A stretch of DNA of 59,891 nt from Phallusia fumigata (taxonomy: Eukaryota > Chordata > Ascidiacea > Phlebobranchia > Ascidiidae): contig QXVZ01017971.1 in the NCBI GenBank assembly GCA_008931825.1, positions 1 to 59,891 on the forward strand, in the 5' to 3' direction. Position 1 is the stretch's first letter. The number at the start of each line of letters is the position of its first letter. The translations under genes were made by a program, and so were the position numbers. The notes below the pieces were generated by a model. That model did no database searches. It was not told the DNA's origin and was given only the letters and a program-made list of their open reading frames with translations. Positions 43,009-59,891 of the stretch are shown here, one piece after another.

Positions 43009-46000
43009 ATGTCTAGAATAGTTATTTTGTTGATTTTGGTTATCTTAAGAGGTAAGTACAATATTTTTTGCCTTGTTTTGAATGTAGCATTATACATTAG
43101 TTTGTTATTTGCAAAAATAAATGTGTTTTGTATTTTTGCAGTGACTGAAGGTAGTGATTGGAAATACAAAGGAAGTAATGGTAAGTCCAAATAATCAGAA
43201 ATTACACTTGAAGACATATTGATTTATCTGGTAACTTAGGACCCCAGGATTGGGATTCGATAGCACCAGCATGTGGAAGTACATCACAATCACCGATCGA
43301 TATTGAAACTGGACAAGTTGTTCCTGATGAAGCTCTGCACTTTCTTGAATACACTGGTTACAATCAAACACTTGCTGGTGGAAAACTTTTTAATAATGGC
43401 CACACTGGTAATGCTAGGTGTTTCTTGTGTGAAGTGTTCACAGAATAACTTCACTGCACAATATTTTTCCAGTTCAGTTGAACTTTCCGGCAGGAAAAGA
43501 GTTTAAGTTGAGTGGAAAAGGTTTTAATGGAACTTACACAGCCTTGCAACTCCACTTCCACTGGAGGGCAGCAAACTCAACGATCGATGGGGGATCAGAA
43601 CATTCCATCAATGGGGACTTCTATGATGCTGAGGTGGGGTAATTGCATTTTGTTGATTATCCGAGACTACACAGATTGCAATTCACACTTTTGTTGTGTT
43701 TTGTAATGTGAATGCCAATTCTGCTTTAAAAGCTGATTTAGATTAGAATTTGTTATTAACAGGCTTGTTATATTATTTTAGCTTACCCAATCTTTGCAAT
43801 TGGAAGAACTATTTGTACCCATAACAGTGACTTAAGTTCATACAAAGTGTTTTGTGGTTTATGTAAACCTGTTTATTCCATACAAGTTAAATGTGGTCTT
43901 GGGCATTGGTGTAGAATTGTGTTTCTAATTGTTTGAATAGTTTCAAACTTTCTATTTATTTCTTTGCAAGGTTGTTGCTAGGCTCTCAAGATCACTTTCC
44001 TAGTTAATCTTCAACTTAGCAACAAATTATGAGAAAGCAAATTTATCTCCACCAATTTCCAGTAATTTTTAAACTCTACTAAGGAAAATTTTAAAGTTTC
44101 AACAAACTTGTATGTATTGAATACATTGTAATGCAATCATTTAAACAATTGCCTTTTGTTGCCATTGGGGTGTACATTTTTTGTATTCACTGTTTACTTA
44201 TTACAGGTTCTGGGGAAATTATATTTACAAAAATGTAAATGTTGTTAAAGATAGAGTAAGACAATTTGTCGCTATATGAAACAGGTGTTTATTATGTTTA
44301 AATACCAGTGCTTGCGTTGTTCTACAAACTGTTGTATACAACTTGTCTTAAATGATGTTTGCCATCGTAATCCCAAGCGTGCTACGAGCATAAGAACAAA
44401 CATATCTAGCTTCTTGAATAGGCCTTGAACAAATATGACAATATGTCATACAAATCTTCACAAAGAAATGCTTTGTTCGATTTTATGACACATTTCAGCC
44501 TTCATTACATCACATTACTTTGAAGTTGTAAATTAATTTCAGAATTTTACAAAATGAAATATTTAGAAACCTTTGTAGTCACAAATGTTGTGTAGCTGGA
44601 GGTTATAATAATTGATTACTGTTTAGATGCATATTGTACACATCAAAGACCCTTACACAAGCACTGATGAAATCAAAAACATGACAAATGGTCTTGCAGT
44701 AATTGGTGTTATGTTGGAAGTGTCTGAAGCAAGTGAAGACAATCCTTTTTATGAAAACTTGCTGAATGCTGCAGCACGATGCAAGGCCAAAGGTATATCA
44801 GGTTGCACATGACCAACTGTTATATAAAGTGTGTTGGAGAAATAAATATTTTAGAATGAATGAGTATCTTGTACTCTTAAAATATATCACTTGAAACTTT
44901 TATTTTGACTTTTTTCTCATCCATATATAGGGCAAGAGTTTTTTATGTACTGTAATGGTTCTAAGTAAGTGGCATTCCTAAATTGTTTGCTTCACAGCAA
45001 AAAGCAAAAAAAAACTTGGCAGCAGAAAAACTGTTATTTGTGATAGATGATGAATATGTACTGAACGATGATGTTTTCCCAATCTCTTTGCTGCCATCAT
45101 GTGGCAGTTACTACCGATATTTTGGATCGCTCACAACGCCACCCTGCTACGAGGCTGTACAATGGACAATTTACCAAAATGCTGTCACCATTTCAAGCAA
45201 GCAGGTAAACAATCATTTATTTCAGATCCGACACAAACTGAATATTTATCACTTTTCACTCTCAGCTCCAACTTCTTCAAAGTCTCAAAATGAATCCAGC
45301 AAACACAGCAAGCACTGCTGCAGGTTAGAACTCAGTTAAAGCTTTCCAACACCCGAATAACTAAGTTGCTTCAAACAATCCGGTTGGAAATCTATCAAAT
45401 TGCTTTTGTTCGAAATTTGAAAAATACGGTTTTGTCTCCCAGTAGTGTAAATTAATTGATAAGGGTCTTGATTAGTTCGGTATAGTTGTTTGTAAAAGTT
45501 GTTTTATGTTCTAATCAAAATGTATAGATTACCTTAGTGTAGAACATCAATATGCACTGTTTTGTTTGTGATAAATTTAACTCTAGTGTCATAAAATAGT
45601 ATTGATTAAAATCTTGCGTTTTTTATTTGATTTTTATTGTGGCAAAACTAGCATTGTTCTTTGTTGCTGGCAGCTGTTACACACTAATATCTCACTGAAC
45701 TGTTATCTTTTCCAGATGGTGGGTTGCCCAGTAATGATGGTCACCATGGCGACAGTGATGAGGAGTTGAGCGACAACTTTCGACCGACACAACCTCTCAA
45801 CGGAAGAGTCGTCACATCATTTTATGACATAGGTCAGCGACATAGTATTAACTCTAATATATTGTTTTACTTTAAACTTGTTTTTCTACAGATGTTAAAG
45901 CTGAAGGTGGAACATGGCATTACCACGGGCATCAAGGTAATTTAGATTTATTGGTTTTCTCACAAAGCTTATGGTGCAGTTTCTTTGTAAAAAAGTCCCA

Positions 46001-48387
46001 TGCTTAAAGTTATTATTTTTGCCACATGTTTAACCACTATGGTTTACGTAGTGCCTCGATCTGTCCTTTCGTCAATCTATGTATACTGTGTTTAGGTACA
46101 ATTCCCAGTTTTAATATTCCTAATAAGATACAAGCCAATACTTGTATGTAAAACTGCGTTATATTCTTGCAATTTGTTTTTATATCAGATTACAACGTTT
46201 TGTTCAGGTCCGGACAATTGGTCTGATGATTACACTGAGTGCAGCAAAAATAAGCAATCCCCAATTGATTTCAAAACTGATGAAATTGAAGAATCAGATG
46301 AAGTTAACAACCTTAAGTTTTCATCTTCGTATTCGACTGAAACTTCTGGAGAGCTTGTAAACAATGGACATACTGGTTGGTTGGTGTCATATAGTTTAGT
46401 AATGAGTTTCTTGCTCATTGTCCTATCAATTCAAGAGGAAAAAAATAAATTTGACCAGTAATTGACTTTTATAATAAATTTCATGAATCCGAAGCCAAAC
46501 TGCTGGTGATTCAAAGTTTAGGCAAAACATAGAAAATTGTGTTAAAAGGATTGCTCAACAACTGATGAACGCAACCATGCTGCCACTAAAAAAACCAAAT
46601 TAATTTCTAGTAAATTTGATTTAAGGCAAATAAAAGGTCCAAGTGTATGGTTCTAGTTTATTTGGCCAACAAAGGGATTTCCTGTATTAGTTAGCATTGG
46701 TGCTTTTGCCGACATTTACAACTAAGTTTTGCAGAATATTTCATTTTGTAAACCTAAATCTTTTCACAGTGATGTTTGCAATTCATGAAAAAATGGAGTT
46801 TGAAGATGGAGAAAAAACTTTTGTGGCCGTACAACTGCATTTTCATTGGGGAAGCGCAAAAGTTGAAGGGAGCGATGTTGTTTGGAACAAAGGATCAGAA
46901 CACACTGTCAATGGAATTCATTATCCGATAGAGGTCTGTTACCATCATCACATGTTGTTTGAAATGATTGGGATTTCCAAACTTTTTTTAAATTGAAAAA
47001 AATATGAAAATTAATAATCAGATGCACATTGTCCATGGAAATGAAGATGCTGAAGGAGAAGACTATGCTGTGCTTGGTGTATTTTTTTACATTACAAAAG
47101 ATAAAGATTTATTGTCGGAAAAAGCAGACAAAGAACTTGAAAAACTGACATCACATTTTCAACACACTCAATATGAAGGTTTGTGGTTCGACATTAACAT
47201 GTGCATACTTTCTTCCTTTTTTGGTTATAGATGTTTTTGCAACAGATGATGATAAGACCATCGATGATGGCCCCACTTTAATGGACTTACTTCCAACAAA
47301 CAAATCATACTATCGCTACAGCGGTTCACTTACCACCCCCCCGTGCAGTGAATCGGTAACGTGGAGTGTCTTTTCCAATCCTGTCTATGTTTCGCTGGAA
47401 AGGGTTAGTTCAACAACTTTGTTAATGGAAAATTATCATACCTGGTTTAAATAATTGTTCCTTCCATGTGCCAATAAACTAGGAAACATATTTTTTGTTT
47501 CTGTGCTTTAAATTATATATGTTTTCAGTTTCTAGAGTTTCAAACTTTGTTCAAACTCCATCGAAAAGCCATCGAGAACGGTAATAGAACAGTTTCAACC
47601 CAACCAAGTGCTGCAACAATGGGTAAGTTGTGATTTAACGCTGCAAGATTTTGCATTTACTTGTACATTTTAAACAGACATTGAAATGACATCAGCATTG
47701 TTGGTGAACAATTATCGACCTGTGCAAGCGCTTGGTTCAAGAATTGTTGTCGTGCATGTACAACAACCAGGTATGTACACTGCTATTCATTTTGGATAGA
47801 GGTGTAGGGTACATAACATTTAAAGTGAAAAACTTTTACTGTAAATTCAGAAAAGAAATTAGCAGAAAGCAGACCTTCATAGTTTTCAGAAGCAACAAGT
47901 GGAGAATAAAATGGAAGGCAAAACTAAGTTTGGGTCCCCAGTGAGTTTCACCTTAGAATTGTTGATTTAAATTGATGAAAATTAAAAAGGTTTGAAAACA
48001 AAAAATATTTTAACTTTCCTTAAGGTCTAGCTCAGTCAGAGATAAAAAATAAAGATAAAACAGAAATTTCAGTCAGAAAGCAAGAGATATTTTGTTAAAT
48101 TCTATTTTGATCATCACTGTTTGATTTTTTCCAGCGTCCAATGATCTTGATGTACTTGCAATTGTTTTATGGACTTTGTTGGGAATTGCTGTGTTTGTTG
48201 CTTTACTGGCAGTAACTGTTTTGTGTCGTAACAAACATTCATCAAAACAAGCAAAATATTCTGAAGGTACAAATTGGTCATTTGGTTATATGTTTCTGCT
48301 ATGTGATTGGTTTAATGAGTTCTGATATGGTTTAAAACTTACGTCTGTTTTTTTGCAGGAAAACTTACTGAAGAAACAACTGCATAG
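43009..48387 (+). CDS. Membrane-anchored carbonic anhydrase with two tandem catalytic domains
   Basis: Alpha-carbonic anhydrase (CO2 hydration), extracellular. Exons: 43009-43051, 43142-43180, 43240-43407, 43473-43633, 44627-44792, 45005-45204, 45266-45323, 45716-45832, 45892-45936, 46208-46375, 46770-46933, 47022-47178, 47231-47403, 47529-47622, 47678-47770, 48135-48266, 48359-48387; 2007 nt, 668 aa. A signal peptide ([11 protein letters not shown]) precedes domain 1 (about 15-315); domain 2 is about 318-610; a transmembrane helix ([20 protein letters not shown], about 622-645) and a short cytoplasmic tail end it. Each domain has the proton-shuttle His (NNGHT), zinc ligands (LHFHW and the first His of MHIVH), the gate Glu-Thr region (SEH, SLTTPPC) and the two Cys of membrane-type enzymes, so both look active. 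Exon phases repeat between domains; domain 2 has no signal peptide. Exon 6 needs a weak acceptor beside a nine-A run (45006-45014). Confidence 0.9.
46127..46155 (+). repeat. Solo arm of the hairpin element of 20140-20261
   Basis: gatacaagccaatacttg and the following bases match arm 1 of the 20140 hairpin at roughly four of five positions. It lies in the intron before exon 10 of the carbonic anhydrase gene. Confidence 0.45.
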
Positions 48388-48788
48388 ACATTGGTGAAAA
48401 ATTAGGTTTATAATTCTATGCAAAAGATCCTCTAAAATGTTTCCGTCCAGGATTTGTCCTATGCCATAGAATGTATCACAACATCATTTTATATCCTTAT
48501 AGGGAATGAGTCTGAATTCTAAAATGTTCCTTAGTCAATATCACCTCTTTTCCCAAAGTTCAACCAACATCTGTAAAAATGCATGTTCCTTAAACAGCTT
48601 TATGTTGCAATCCTAATCTGTGTAATTTTGCCTAATAATGTTTTCTCTCCTGCACATATGCACTGTACATAGCAAGCAATTGTTGGTGCCTTAATTTAAT
48701 AGCAATGCAATTGACGCAAAATCACTTTTGTCATAATTCCCCTCTGCTGCCAACTGCTGGCTACGGGCGACCTGCGTCATTTTGTCAG
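48388..48788. other. Convergent 3' ends of carbonic anhydrase and astacin genes
   Basis: No exon seen. ATTAAA on the minus strand (rc of 48695-48700) lies about 90 bases past the astacin stop and is its likely poly(A) signal. I found no canonical AATAAA for the carbonic anhydrase in this gap. Confidence 0.45.
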
Positions 48789-51700
48789 TTAATATTTGGT
48801 TACATCACTCGATTGATAAACGTCACCTGTTATGACGTTCCCACTTCCCCCTTCATTACACGCCTCTCCCAACACTATTACGTCATCAATAGCTATGTCA
48901 CCGGTGTACCCGTTGCCACGGCGACCCTCGAACGCGATCTGTAAGTTTGTGACGTCATTTCGTGATATTATTACGTCATAATGCGACCAACCTGATAATC
49001 GTCATATCCGTATATCGTCACTTCCGCCTCGAACCACTCGTTTCCATGGTTTCCGGAGACAGAAAATATTGGGGGGTAAAAAAGGTTTCCTTCCACTACC
49101 TACGCAAGTAACTTTGTGACGTAATAATGACGATAAGTGACGTAATCTTACCTGGTAAACTGACAGAAGATCAACGGTTGCTCCAAACATGTTGTACGCG
49201 AAAGTGACGCAATGACCCCCAGTGGGAGGGGGGAGTACCGGGGTTAACACTCGCGCTTTCATCCCGGTTGTTTGTGGTGACGATGTTTCAATAAACAAGT
49301 AGTAACCTGAATCGGTTAAAGCGATTGTTGCGGTAAATTGCGTTGGGAAGAAACTCGGAAATTTTATCATTTTTTGAGAAAAAAACAATTTTCTAAACCT
49401 GGAATTTCAACAAACACTGTAATATACAACCATACCAAAACCCGGGATCTAGCAGCACCGGATAATTTCGGTTTATCCTGTGTAAAGTTTCAGTGTTGAC
49501 TGCACTACTGCACTAAGTACTAATGTGTTGTTACCAATAAAGTCTCTATGCTAGTTGATGTTTTGTGGTACCTTCGCTTTGCAGGGTGGTGTGATCGTTT
49601 GATGGTCCTGTGTCATAACTCGGCGTTGCCCCCTTGTGTTTGCTCCAATTAAAATCTGCTGAATCATCGTTCGTCCAACCGCAAACGCTGATGTCACCCT
49701 CGAAATGACAAACGTGAAGTGGCGAGCTGGAAGCTGGGGGGAGAAAATTATTCACAATATTTGTCATTTGCATGAAAACCTGGAAGTTTACAATTACTTG
49801 TTGAATAGTCGGCAAGGTATCCTCCCATTGTCACCGAATAATCAGAGTAAAACAAAACGGTCAGTGCGTTTCCGGATGAGCGTATCGTATTAGGTAAGGC
49901 TCGCCCACAGAAAGTTCCGATCAGTGGAGATTGTGTGTCACTTCCGTCATACACCTGTTGGGGTCAGAGGGTAAAGGTCACGAAGAAGAGCGCTGTGGTC
50001 GGTCGACTAACCTTCACCCAGTCGTAATAACAAACTCCGTAATAATCTTCCACGTCAATTGTTTCAAACTTTAAATCCACGTGCTCACCACTAGGTGCCA
50101 CTATTGTTTGCAGACATTCCACTTCCGCTTTGTAGTTGTAAGGATACAATGGTGACGTCACAAAGCCGTATGATGTGCTGACACGTGACTTGCAGTCGGT
50201 GTCGTAGCCAACTGAAGTTGTAATGTGGTTAGGTGCCGAAATAATGTGGGTGAAATAATAAACTTACCAACGCAGAAGTGATCGCAATCCACTGATTCCG
50301 TTTCCGTCCCGATTTCGCAATACTCGTCTTCACAAAATCTCTTTCGATGACGTTTACAGTTGACGTCACACTCACTCCACGACGTCCAATCACTCCACTC
50401 ACTAACGTCAACATCTGACGACACAATACTTGTTACGACGTCACAGCAGCAGATGACGTAACGCTGGCACTCACCACAGTTGTATAATTTTCTCAACTTG
50501 TTCAAATCAATTTGCGAGAAATCGTTTCGTTGTCCCATGTTTTCGCCACCAGAATAGCGTGCAACTATTGTTGGTTCTCCGTTAGAACTGAAAGCTGTCG
50601 GGCTGTAATGCATCACTGACGAGTAATCGTATTCCTCGTCCAAAGTTTGTATCTGAAATATGTCACTGTTATTTATTTACTTCTCTGATGGATTGCAAAA
50701 CAACTTTTAGATGATTTGTGTTTTCTTAGTTCACCTGCTCCTCTGAGTATTTATCGAAATTGTATTCCATACCACTTTGGATGTTCTCCCACATAATTTC
50801 AACATACTCATCTCTGTCGTATCTGTGGGAAGATTATGTTCTGTAACAGTGCAAAGGTCACAGGTTCGAAACCCACCTTGATTGTTCGTGCCAAAAGCCG
50901 AGAGCGTGCATTGTTTCGTGTTTGATTATTCCTCTCCCCTCGCATCCAAGCCCGATCGATACAACCTGCATTCCTCCCATCTGACCGACCGACGAGTAAC
51001 AGCTGTAAAGTCATTGTTACGGAAAAATCTTCAACAAACCCTGTTTTTTTCAAAGACTTAACTTAGTGCCAGTTTACATACGAGCTAATCAGGTTGATGC
51101 CCAAGGCTTCACAATTTGCAAAGGACTCGAAAAACCAAGGTTATGTTTTTTTTGTGTAATCCTAATTGTTGCAAATTAAAATTTATTCATTGCTAGCCTA
51201 CATATATATTATAAAATCATTAAAGAGAATACGATTTCAGTCATGTATATTTCCAAACTTTTTGGTTTCAACTGGCAAAATTTGAAGGGAGGCCGGGGTT
51301 CCGGGCTTACATACCTTGGGCAGTGTTTCTTACACTTTTTTCGATGCAACGCACCAGCGATAAGAATTTAACAAAGACGCTTATTATCAAAGTTGTATTT
51401 ATTGATACAATCACAGTTTAGCCACAAACATAATACGCCCTTGGAAACTTAAACGACGCAGAGTATGGGAATCTAGGGCTTGGGGCTACCTAAGTCTTAA
51501 CCGGGTGCTAACTGGAGTCGACGGAATTCCATCAGTTGTCTGTGGTTTAAGCGCAGACTAAATATATTTATTTTTAATCCAACATTCGCCCAAATAAAGT
51601 CGGTTGTACGTCATACCCGTCGCCTCGGGTGTACATAAGATAGCTGGCTTCATTCCCACGCGGCACGAAGTCCACGCAAAGACGGACGCTAATTTCACGC

Positions 51701-52168
51701 AGCACGTCCTCAATCAATCCGCGCGTGTTTGAATCGTATTGGGCGTGAACCTCATATGGAATCACACTTGACCACCTGAACACAAACACAAGCGTGTCTG
51801 ATTGAATGAAGCTTAATATTTCGAAACAACTCACTTCAAAGTTTCGTCGATTATTGCGTTTTTTCCTTCTGATTCTGTTGCCATGACGATATCACCCTCA
51901 AAGTACATGTGATTTTTGTTGACATCAAGAATTCTCTCCATTGGCCCTGAAACAAATAAGTGCTTGACACAAACATCAAAAGTCTGTCGCAAGCTTACAA
52001 ACCTTTGCTGTTGGTTTGTAGCAGGTCGTTCTGAAATAAATAAGGTGTTTTAACAGATAACCGAAAATGTTCCAAGCATAACTAACTTTATTTTCTTACT
52101 TTTGATATTGGTAGAGGTTGGACTTCAAGAATCAACAAAAACATCAGTAAAAATGTAAAGTACAGCAT
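48789..52168 (-). CDS. Secreted astacin metalloprotease: prodomain-astacin-TSP1-CUB-MAM
   Basis: Exons in transcript order: 52168-52100, 52030-52003, 51946-51835, 51775-51617, 51002-50877, 50822-50735, 50652-50475, 50414-50268, 50211-50012, 49954-49798, 49733-49572, 49306-49152, 49099-48992, 48938-48789; 1839 nt, 612 aa. A signal peptide ([16 protein letters not shown]) leads to a short prodomain with FEGD, the aspartate-switch motif that caps zinc in the zymogen. The catalytic domain (about 70-250) has zinc motif [12 protein letters not shown] and Met-turn SVMHY. A TSP1 repeat (about 255-303, [11 protein letters not shown]), a CUB domain (about 305-421, VYDGSD and FCGRALP) and a MAM domain (about 425-590, [34 protein letters not shown]) follow, then a short tail. 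No transmembrane segment or GPI-type tail is evident. It combines the MAM of meprins with the CUB of tolloids and an inserted TSP1. Confidence 0.93.
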
Positions 52169-53246
52169 TGCGTTTTTCACCTACCTACATTTGACAATAG
52201 GAAACTATGTATCAGCTTCTAAGCAACTAAAAAATAATTAGGCTTGATTTTTGCTGCACAAAAGTTAATTGTTAAGGCCGTCTGAAACTTTCAGCTGTTG
52301 CTATTTCGTCTAGTTGTATAATTCGGTTAAACCTGTTTTATTCTCATCTAGCAAACAAAATTGGGCTGTGCATGTAAACCTTGCATCAGCCTTCCTGTAA
52401 CTGTCAAATAAATGTTTGTTTGCAATATTTTATTCCATACAAAGTCCTTGCATTAGTGGTTACATTTATGACAGACGATAAATCATATGTTTGCACACTC
52501 GGGGCACCGCATTCCCATCAACGTCATGTCAACTATCGGCAATTAAAAGCACCTGACTTTTACTATAGTAGGAACACAAACTTAAGAGTTAAGACTCTCA
52601 CATATGTGTGGCAAGGTAAAACTTATAATGTGTTAAGTGTTATATTTTAAACCCATAAAAATACTTTCGCAACAAAAAGCGTTCTGTAATTTTATCTTAC
52701 CGCTGCGGATATTTTTTACGCTGTAGTGGAGGATTTCGAAATTGTTGTTGCGTACCTGACGTAACAAACAATGGAACAATGAAACCTTGATTTTAATTTG
52801 TAAAGCAAGTTGCAAATTTAACAATAACTAAACAAATGTATATCTCAGTAATGATAGTTTGATAAAGCTTTAGGTGCGCAGATTTAACTTGGTTTTGCAG
52901 TAAACAACATACGTCTTTTTATTTGAGTATATTATAAAGGTTTAAACTGTTTTAATTTTCAGTTCCTGTAGTTTTTGACGAAACCTTTTGACGAAAGCAT
53001 CTGTGCTGGTATGCCTTATTTTTAAATCTAAATTAGCTAAGTAAGAGTTGTTCATGGTAGGCTACAGTCAATCCATGTTTCCATTAAACTTAATACAACT
53101 GGAAACTTTATTTGCAGTGTAATGCTTTACTTGTAGTTATTGTACATATGATACATGTATTTATTTGATTGGTTTTATGAACCATTGTTTTGAGTGTTTT
53201 TGAATGGAGAGGACTTAGCCCTGCAACTGCAGAGAAGAAACAAAAA
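52169..53246. other. Divergent promoter region, astacin and CLPX
   Basis: The astacin gene leaves to the left and CLPX to the right. I see no exon, TATA box or repeat that I can support in this kilobase. Confidence 0.35.
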
Positions 53247-58029
<4,783 letters not shown>

Positions 58030-58032
58030 TGC

Positions 58033-58038
58033 AATAAA
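58033..58038 (+). other. Poly(A) signal AATAAA, CLPX
   Basis: Only four bases after the CLPX stop codon, which would give a very short 3' UTR. Confidence 0.55.
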
Positions 58039-59154
58039 TGTTATAGTTTCTATTGCCTGTGTTGATTAGTAAATGTTTGTTGTGTGTGATGTCGCAATAC
58101 GTTACAGCGAACTGCCCAAGGTCGCTTGATCGCCTCAAGGTCAAAATGACTGCGGTAGGTGATTCTTCCCATCGCAAAACATTTATACCGGTCTATTTTA
58201 TTGCGGGCGCTCTGTGTGGATTCAATAAAACGGGTTCGTGTTTCTGCCGATTGTTTCCAATTATTTGTTCATAATTACTCGGTTAGACAGGCGTGCAACA
58301 TACAGTGTCGACATTTTGCCGCTGTAGCGAACCCGGGAACAACCTGAGATAATTCGGGATGTTTCAACTGCTACTAGCATGGGTTGAGCTTGCTTTGTGG
58401 TAGTTGGGTGATTGGGAAAATAGGGAGAAACTTGTCTGTTTGGATTTATGGACTTCTAACATATCCGAACACAATTGCAGTCTTAAGCATCGACGAAGAA
58501 ATGTTTCATGTAGATTTCTTGCAAGATTTAAATTGCCAAAAAAGCAAAGTAAAATAGCTGACCCAAGTAGATTTTTTTCGTGAAAGAACAATAGCACTTA
58601 AGTTAAGCAATCACCATGCTGGAATTAGCTGCGCAGTCTGCTTTAAGTAGGTCATCGCCATTAAATCTGACATCTGTGGTGTTACGAACGATGTAAAGAT
58701 TTGGCCCTGCTGTGTCGCCAACCGTTGATGCTGAGTTGTAGGCAAAGTCTTCGAAGTCATAAATTGAATTATTTTGGACGAAGACGCAAGTCCTGGGTTC
58801 GAACCCCGTCGAAATGAAACAGGAAATACTGAAAAAGTAATTGTTCTTTCGAAACCAATTCGTATCAAATGGGTATTAACTTACTTGACTAAGTTGTGTT
58901 CAAACTTCTTTTATGCGTTTTTGCTAATGTAAACCATAAATACATTTTATTTTATGTGACAAAACATGGGATGGTCGACGCTGCTTTTGTTGCGACCGAT
59001 GCTTGCGAACCACATCACAGGCATTTTTTCCTGAGGAGGTAACTGTTTATCAAAACACGTGACTACTTGATTAATCAGGTGCGAAAATTCCACAGGCAGT
59101 TTGCGCGTAGATGGGGAGTTTGAAGCTGACTCGCAGGGGCACGCACAAGGTTGA
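58039..59154. other. Intergenic region after CLPX
   Basis: No gene recognised on either strand. A B-box-like ggttcgaacccc near 58796-58807 lacks a matching tRNA fold. Confidence 0.35.
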
Positions 59155-59264
59155 TATAAAAGGCGAAGAGCTGATTTCATGGCCATTTAAACCACGTGTT
59201 GCTGAAAGCGGGTAAAATAAAGTTGCGAGCTCAGCGGAAACTTTGCCTCGATTAATATTCACAG
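59155..59264 (+). promoter_or_regulatory. TATA promoter and probable non-coding first exon of a downstream gene
   Basis: TATAAAAGG starts at 59155. A transcript starting near 59185 would run to a strong donor (cacag/gtgagt) whose gt is at 59265. The only ATG nearby (59179) is stopped after three codons, so the exon would be 5' UTR, with the coding exons beyond the window end. Confidence 0.4.
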
Positions 59265-59891
59265 GTGAGTTTGTTGGTTAAGTGTTTTGTATTTTCGGAA
59301 TTTTAGGCTCTTTGCTACGAATAAGCTCCTCCGAAGTAGAGTGTAAGCTCTCCTCCCCAAAGACTGTTTCAGCATTAAAGCCTGCTGACCTACATTAAGG
59401 ATAAATGGTTTGCTGGACATCCACGCATGTCATGGTTATTGCCAATTAATGTAATTTTGCAAGCTAGATAACCTAAACAATTTTTGCAAAATATACAGAT
59501 GCTCCCTCTTAGATTTGAGGTTGGGGTTAAAATCCAATTCTCCCGCGGTTCAGAGTTAGTGTCACTCTGGTTGAAAGTTACATAATTTTTTTCAAATTTT
59601 TGCAGCTGTCACGTAGGGTTCTAACAGCCGCCATTTGAAGAATGACGATGAAACTGCATGACGTCACAACAATGTTAACAACACTGGTTACATAAGCGCT
59701 GTTCATGTTTGTTTGGCGATTTTCAAATTTAGGGACATTCCCAGAGCCTTGTTTGCTTTTGCTATTTTTATTTACTTTTTTTTCTTTTTATTCTTTTTTA
59801 CTTACAACTTATTTTTTTTGCCGCACTATATAATATGGAGGGCAGTGCACGGCCCTTTATATTATTTTTGCGGAATTTTGTAAACAAGGTT
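59265..59891. other. Presumed first intron of the downstream gene
   Basis: No coding exon seen. It has a T-rich tract (about 59765-59820) and a TGACGTCA octamer at 59659. Confidence 0.3.

Noticed and set aside
45716..45945. Second carbonic anhydrase gene starting near 45.8 kb
   Set aside because: No start codon with signal peptide, and exon 8 of domain 1 has no stop before its donor; phases join the domains into one frame.
51570..51616. Astacin exon read on to the stop at 51574
   Set aside because: The family pattern GDG-C-Y is restored only by splicing at 51617 to 51002; the read-through tail is intron.
58611..58868. Minus-strand ORF and B-box-like ggttcgaacccc as a tRNA or SINE
   Set aside because: No D arm, anticodon arm or acceptor pairing could be drawn around it; the ORF has no protein similarity I recognise.

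Overview
The window reads as a chordate, almost certainly tunicate (ascidian, Ciona-like), nuclear genome segment. The evidence is: AT-rich DNA, small exons with GT-AG introns of a few hundred bases, and a nuclear lamin that has the full rod and a CaaX box but no Ig-fold tail domain, a deletion described for tunicate lamins. Single 'n' characters at 12583, 36878, 37400, 38466 and 57660 mark unresolved assembly positions. Gene models below were built by hand, by following splice phase through every exon; total coding lengths come out divisible by three for all genes that are complete in the window.

Layout. 1-2096: no gene seen. 2097-7328 (+): lamin. 8092-8163 (+): tRNA-Trp(CCA). 8743-11436 (-): unnamed coiled-coil protein with a C-terminal CAP-Gly domain. 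12361-12810: 228-bp tandem duplication across an 'n'. 13076-14222 (+): NHL-repeat beta-propeller protein. 15198-31545 (+): MYRF (myelin regulatory factor-like membrane-bound transcription factor), with two alternative first coding exons 9 kb apart and a duplicated, probably mutually exclusive exon pair in the transmembrane segment. 32315-33087 (+): NDUFAF4 (complex I assembly factor). 33463-42153 (+): VPS54 (GARP tethering complex), with four NPF motifs and an intron carrying repeats and an orphan LRR exon. 43009-48387 (+): membrane-anchored carbonic anhydrase with two complete catalytic domains in tandem. 48789-52168 (-): secreted astacin metalloprotease (prodomain, astacin, TSP1, CUB, MAM). 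53247-58029 (+): mitochondrial CLPX, missing about 120 residues at an assembly break. 59155-59264 (+): a TATA promoter and likely non-coding first exon of a gene lying beyond the window.

The genes are functionally unrelated neighbours. NDUFAF4 and VPS54 are head-to-tail and close enough that an SL trans-spliced operon is possible. The carbonic anhydrase and astacin genes converge, with about 400 bp between their stop codons. The most notable points are the bi-domain carbonic anhydrase, the MYRF exon pair and alternative promoters, the NPF array in VPS54, and an extreme excess of the palindromic octamer TGACGTCA (25 copies located, 19 of them between 8 and 31 kb, where less than one is expected).
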